A stretch of 34,891 nucleotides of DNA. Source: Bacteroidia bacterium. GTDB lineage: Bacteria > Bacteroidota > Bacteroidia > Flavobacteriales > Flavobacteriaceae. The stretch is from the NCBI GenBank assembly GCA_030430535.1, contig JAUIKY010000037.1, positions 1 to 34,891 on the forward strand. Direction: 5' to 3'. The stretch's first letter is position 1; every line of letters begins with the position of its first letter. The translations under genes were made by a program, and so were the position numbers. Of the stretch, positions 34,783-34,891 are shown piece after piece. The notes beneath the pieces were generated by a model. It had not been told where the DNA came from, searched no databases, and saw only the letters and a program-made list of their open reading frames with translations.

Positions 34783-34789
34783 TTAAACG
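34661..34789 (+). repeat. Candidate attC site of the cassette
   Basis: TGTGTACAAC (R''-like, GTACAAC at 34664-34670) opens the site and the GTTAAAC junction box (34782-34788) closes it, about 125 bp apart. In between are TAGGTAATTGC and GCAACTACTCATA, imperfect complements, plus two internal hairpins: GAAAATC-ctcact-GATTTTC (34704-34723) and GTTTAGTGCTAAAC (34743-34756). This length and layout fit large attC sites with a variable terminal structure. Confidence 0.6.
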
Positions 34790-34851
34790 CCCTCCCTTCC
34801 AGCGCTCGTTTACAACAAGTGCATTAAGAAAACACGAATACTAGACAAAAC

Positions 34852-34886
34852 AAAAAGCCTTTCATCATAAAAATGAAAGGCTTTTT
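34852..34886. terminator. Bidirectional intrinsic terminator at window end
   Basis: The 14-bp stem AAAAAGCCTTTCAT/ATGAAAGGCTTTTT has a short A-rich loop, with A and T runs on the two sides, so it can end transcription from either direction. It closes the plus-strand unit and possibly a minus-strand gene beyond the window. Confidence 0.88.
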
Positions 34887-34891
34887 AATAT

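Overview
This window looks like chromosome from a marine-type member of the Flavobacteriaceae (phylum Bacteroidota). The DNA is AT-rich. There are TAnnTTTG-type promoter boxes, a type IX secretion (Por secretion) tail, TonB receptors of the carboxypeptidase-regulatory/plug type, BshC (bacillithiol), Bacteroidota-type lipoproteins, and several DUF families typical of this family of bacteria. No rRNA, tRNA, CRISPR array, IS transposase or phage gene was seen.

Layout, left to right. 1-789 is the 3' part of a TPR protein with a type IX sorting tail. 830-7730 (minus strand) holds a DUF3820 protein, a four-LysM/periplasmic-binding protein, GMP synthase, a PLP-dependent decarboxylase and BshC. 7945-10040 (plus) holds a CarboxypepD_reg-like secreted protein and a TerC membrane protein. 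10037-14719 (minus) is the parE-parC topoisomerase IV pair with an unannotated 43-codon ORF fitted between them. 14838-18752 (minus) holds a DMT exporter, an SRPBCC protein, YchF and a Gfo/Idh/MocA oxidoreductase. 19077-21351 (minus) is a two-gene module: a small EACC1-like protein followed 1 bp later by a multidomain caspase-like protease. 21460-23609 (minus) holds thiamine pyrophosphokinase, a CARDB-like lipoprotein and a 2[4Fe-4S] ferredoxin. From 23679 everything reads plus: LuxC-type acyl-CoA reductase, serC, a SerA-like dehydrogenase, DUF937, DUF6146, DUF6787, a His-rich small membrane protein, a TonB receptor with a His/Asp/Glu-rich stretch, DUF3124, a K+/H+ antiporter and a final unknown gene.

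The most unusual structure is at the right end (33845-34789). The last gene sits in an 891-bp unit whose two ends have the geometry expected of an integron-type gene cassette. The left junction G|TTGTAC is the exact complement of the GTACAAC box just after the gene. The right junction G|TTAAAC is the exact complement of a GTTTAAC box just before the left junction. Removing the unit would rebuild a short attC-like hairpin. No integrase is in the window.

The second candidate system is the EACC1-caspase pair, which resembles regulated-protease conflict or cell-death modules. Other notable points are three dispersed copies of an imperfect palindromic repeat (GTCAY...RTGAC), one of them lying in the loop of a long terminator stem; a likely metal (zinc?) uptake pair at 28738-31505; and strong factor-independent terminators and overlapping divergent promoters between several transcription units.
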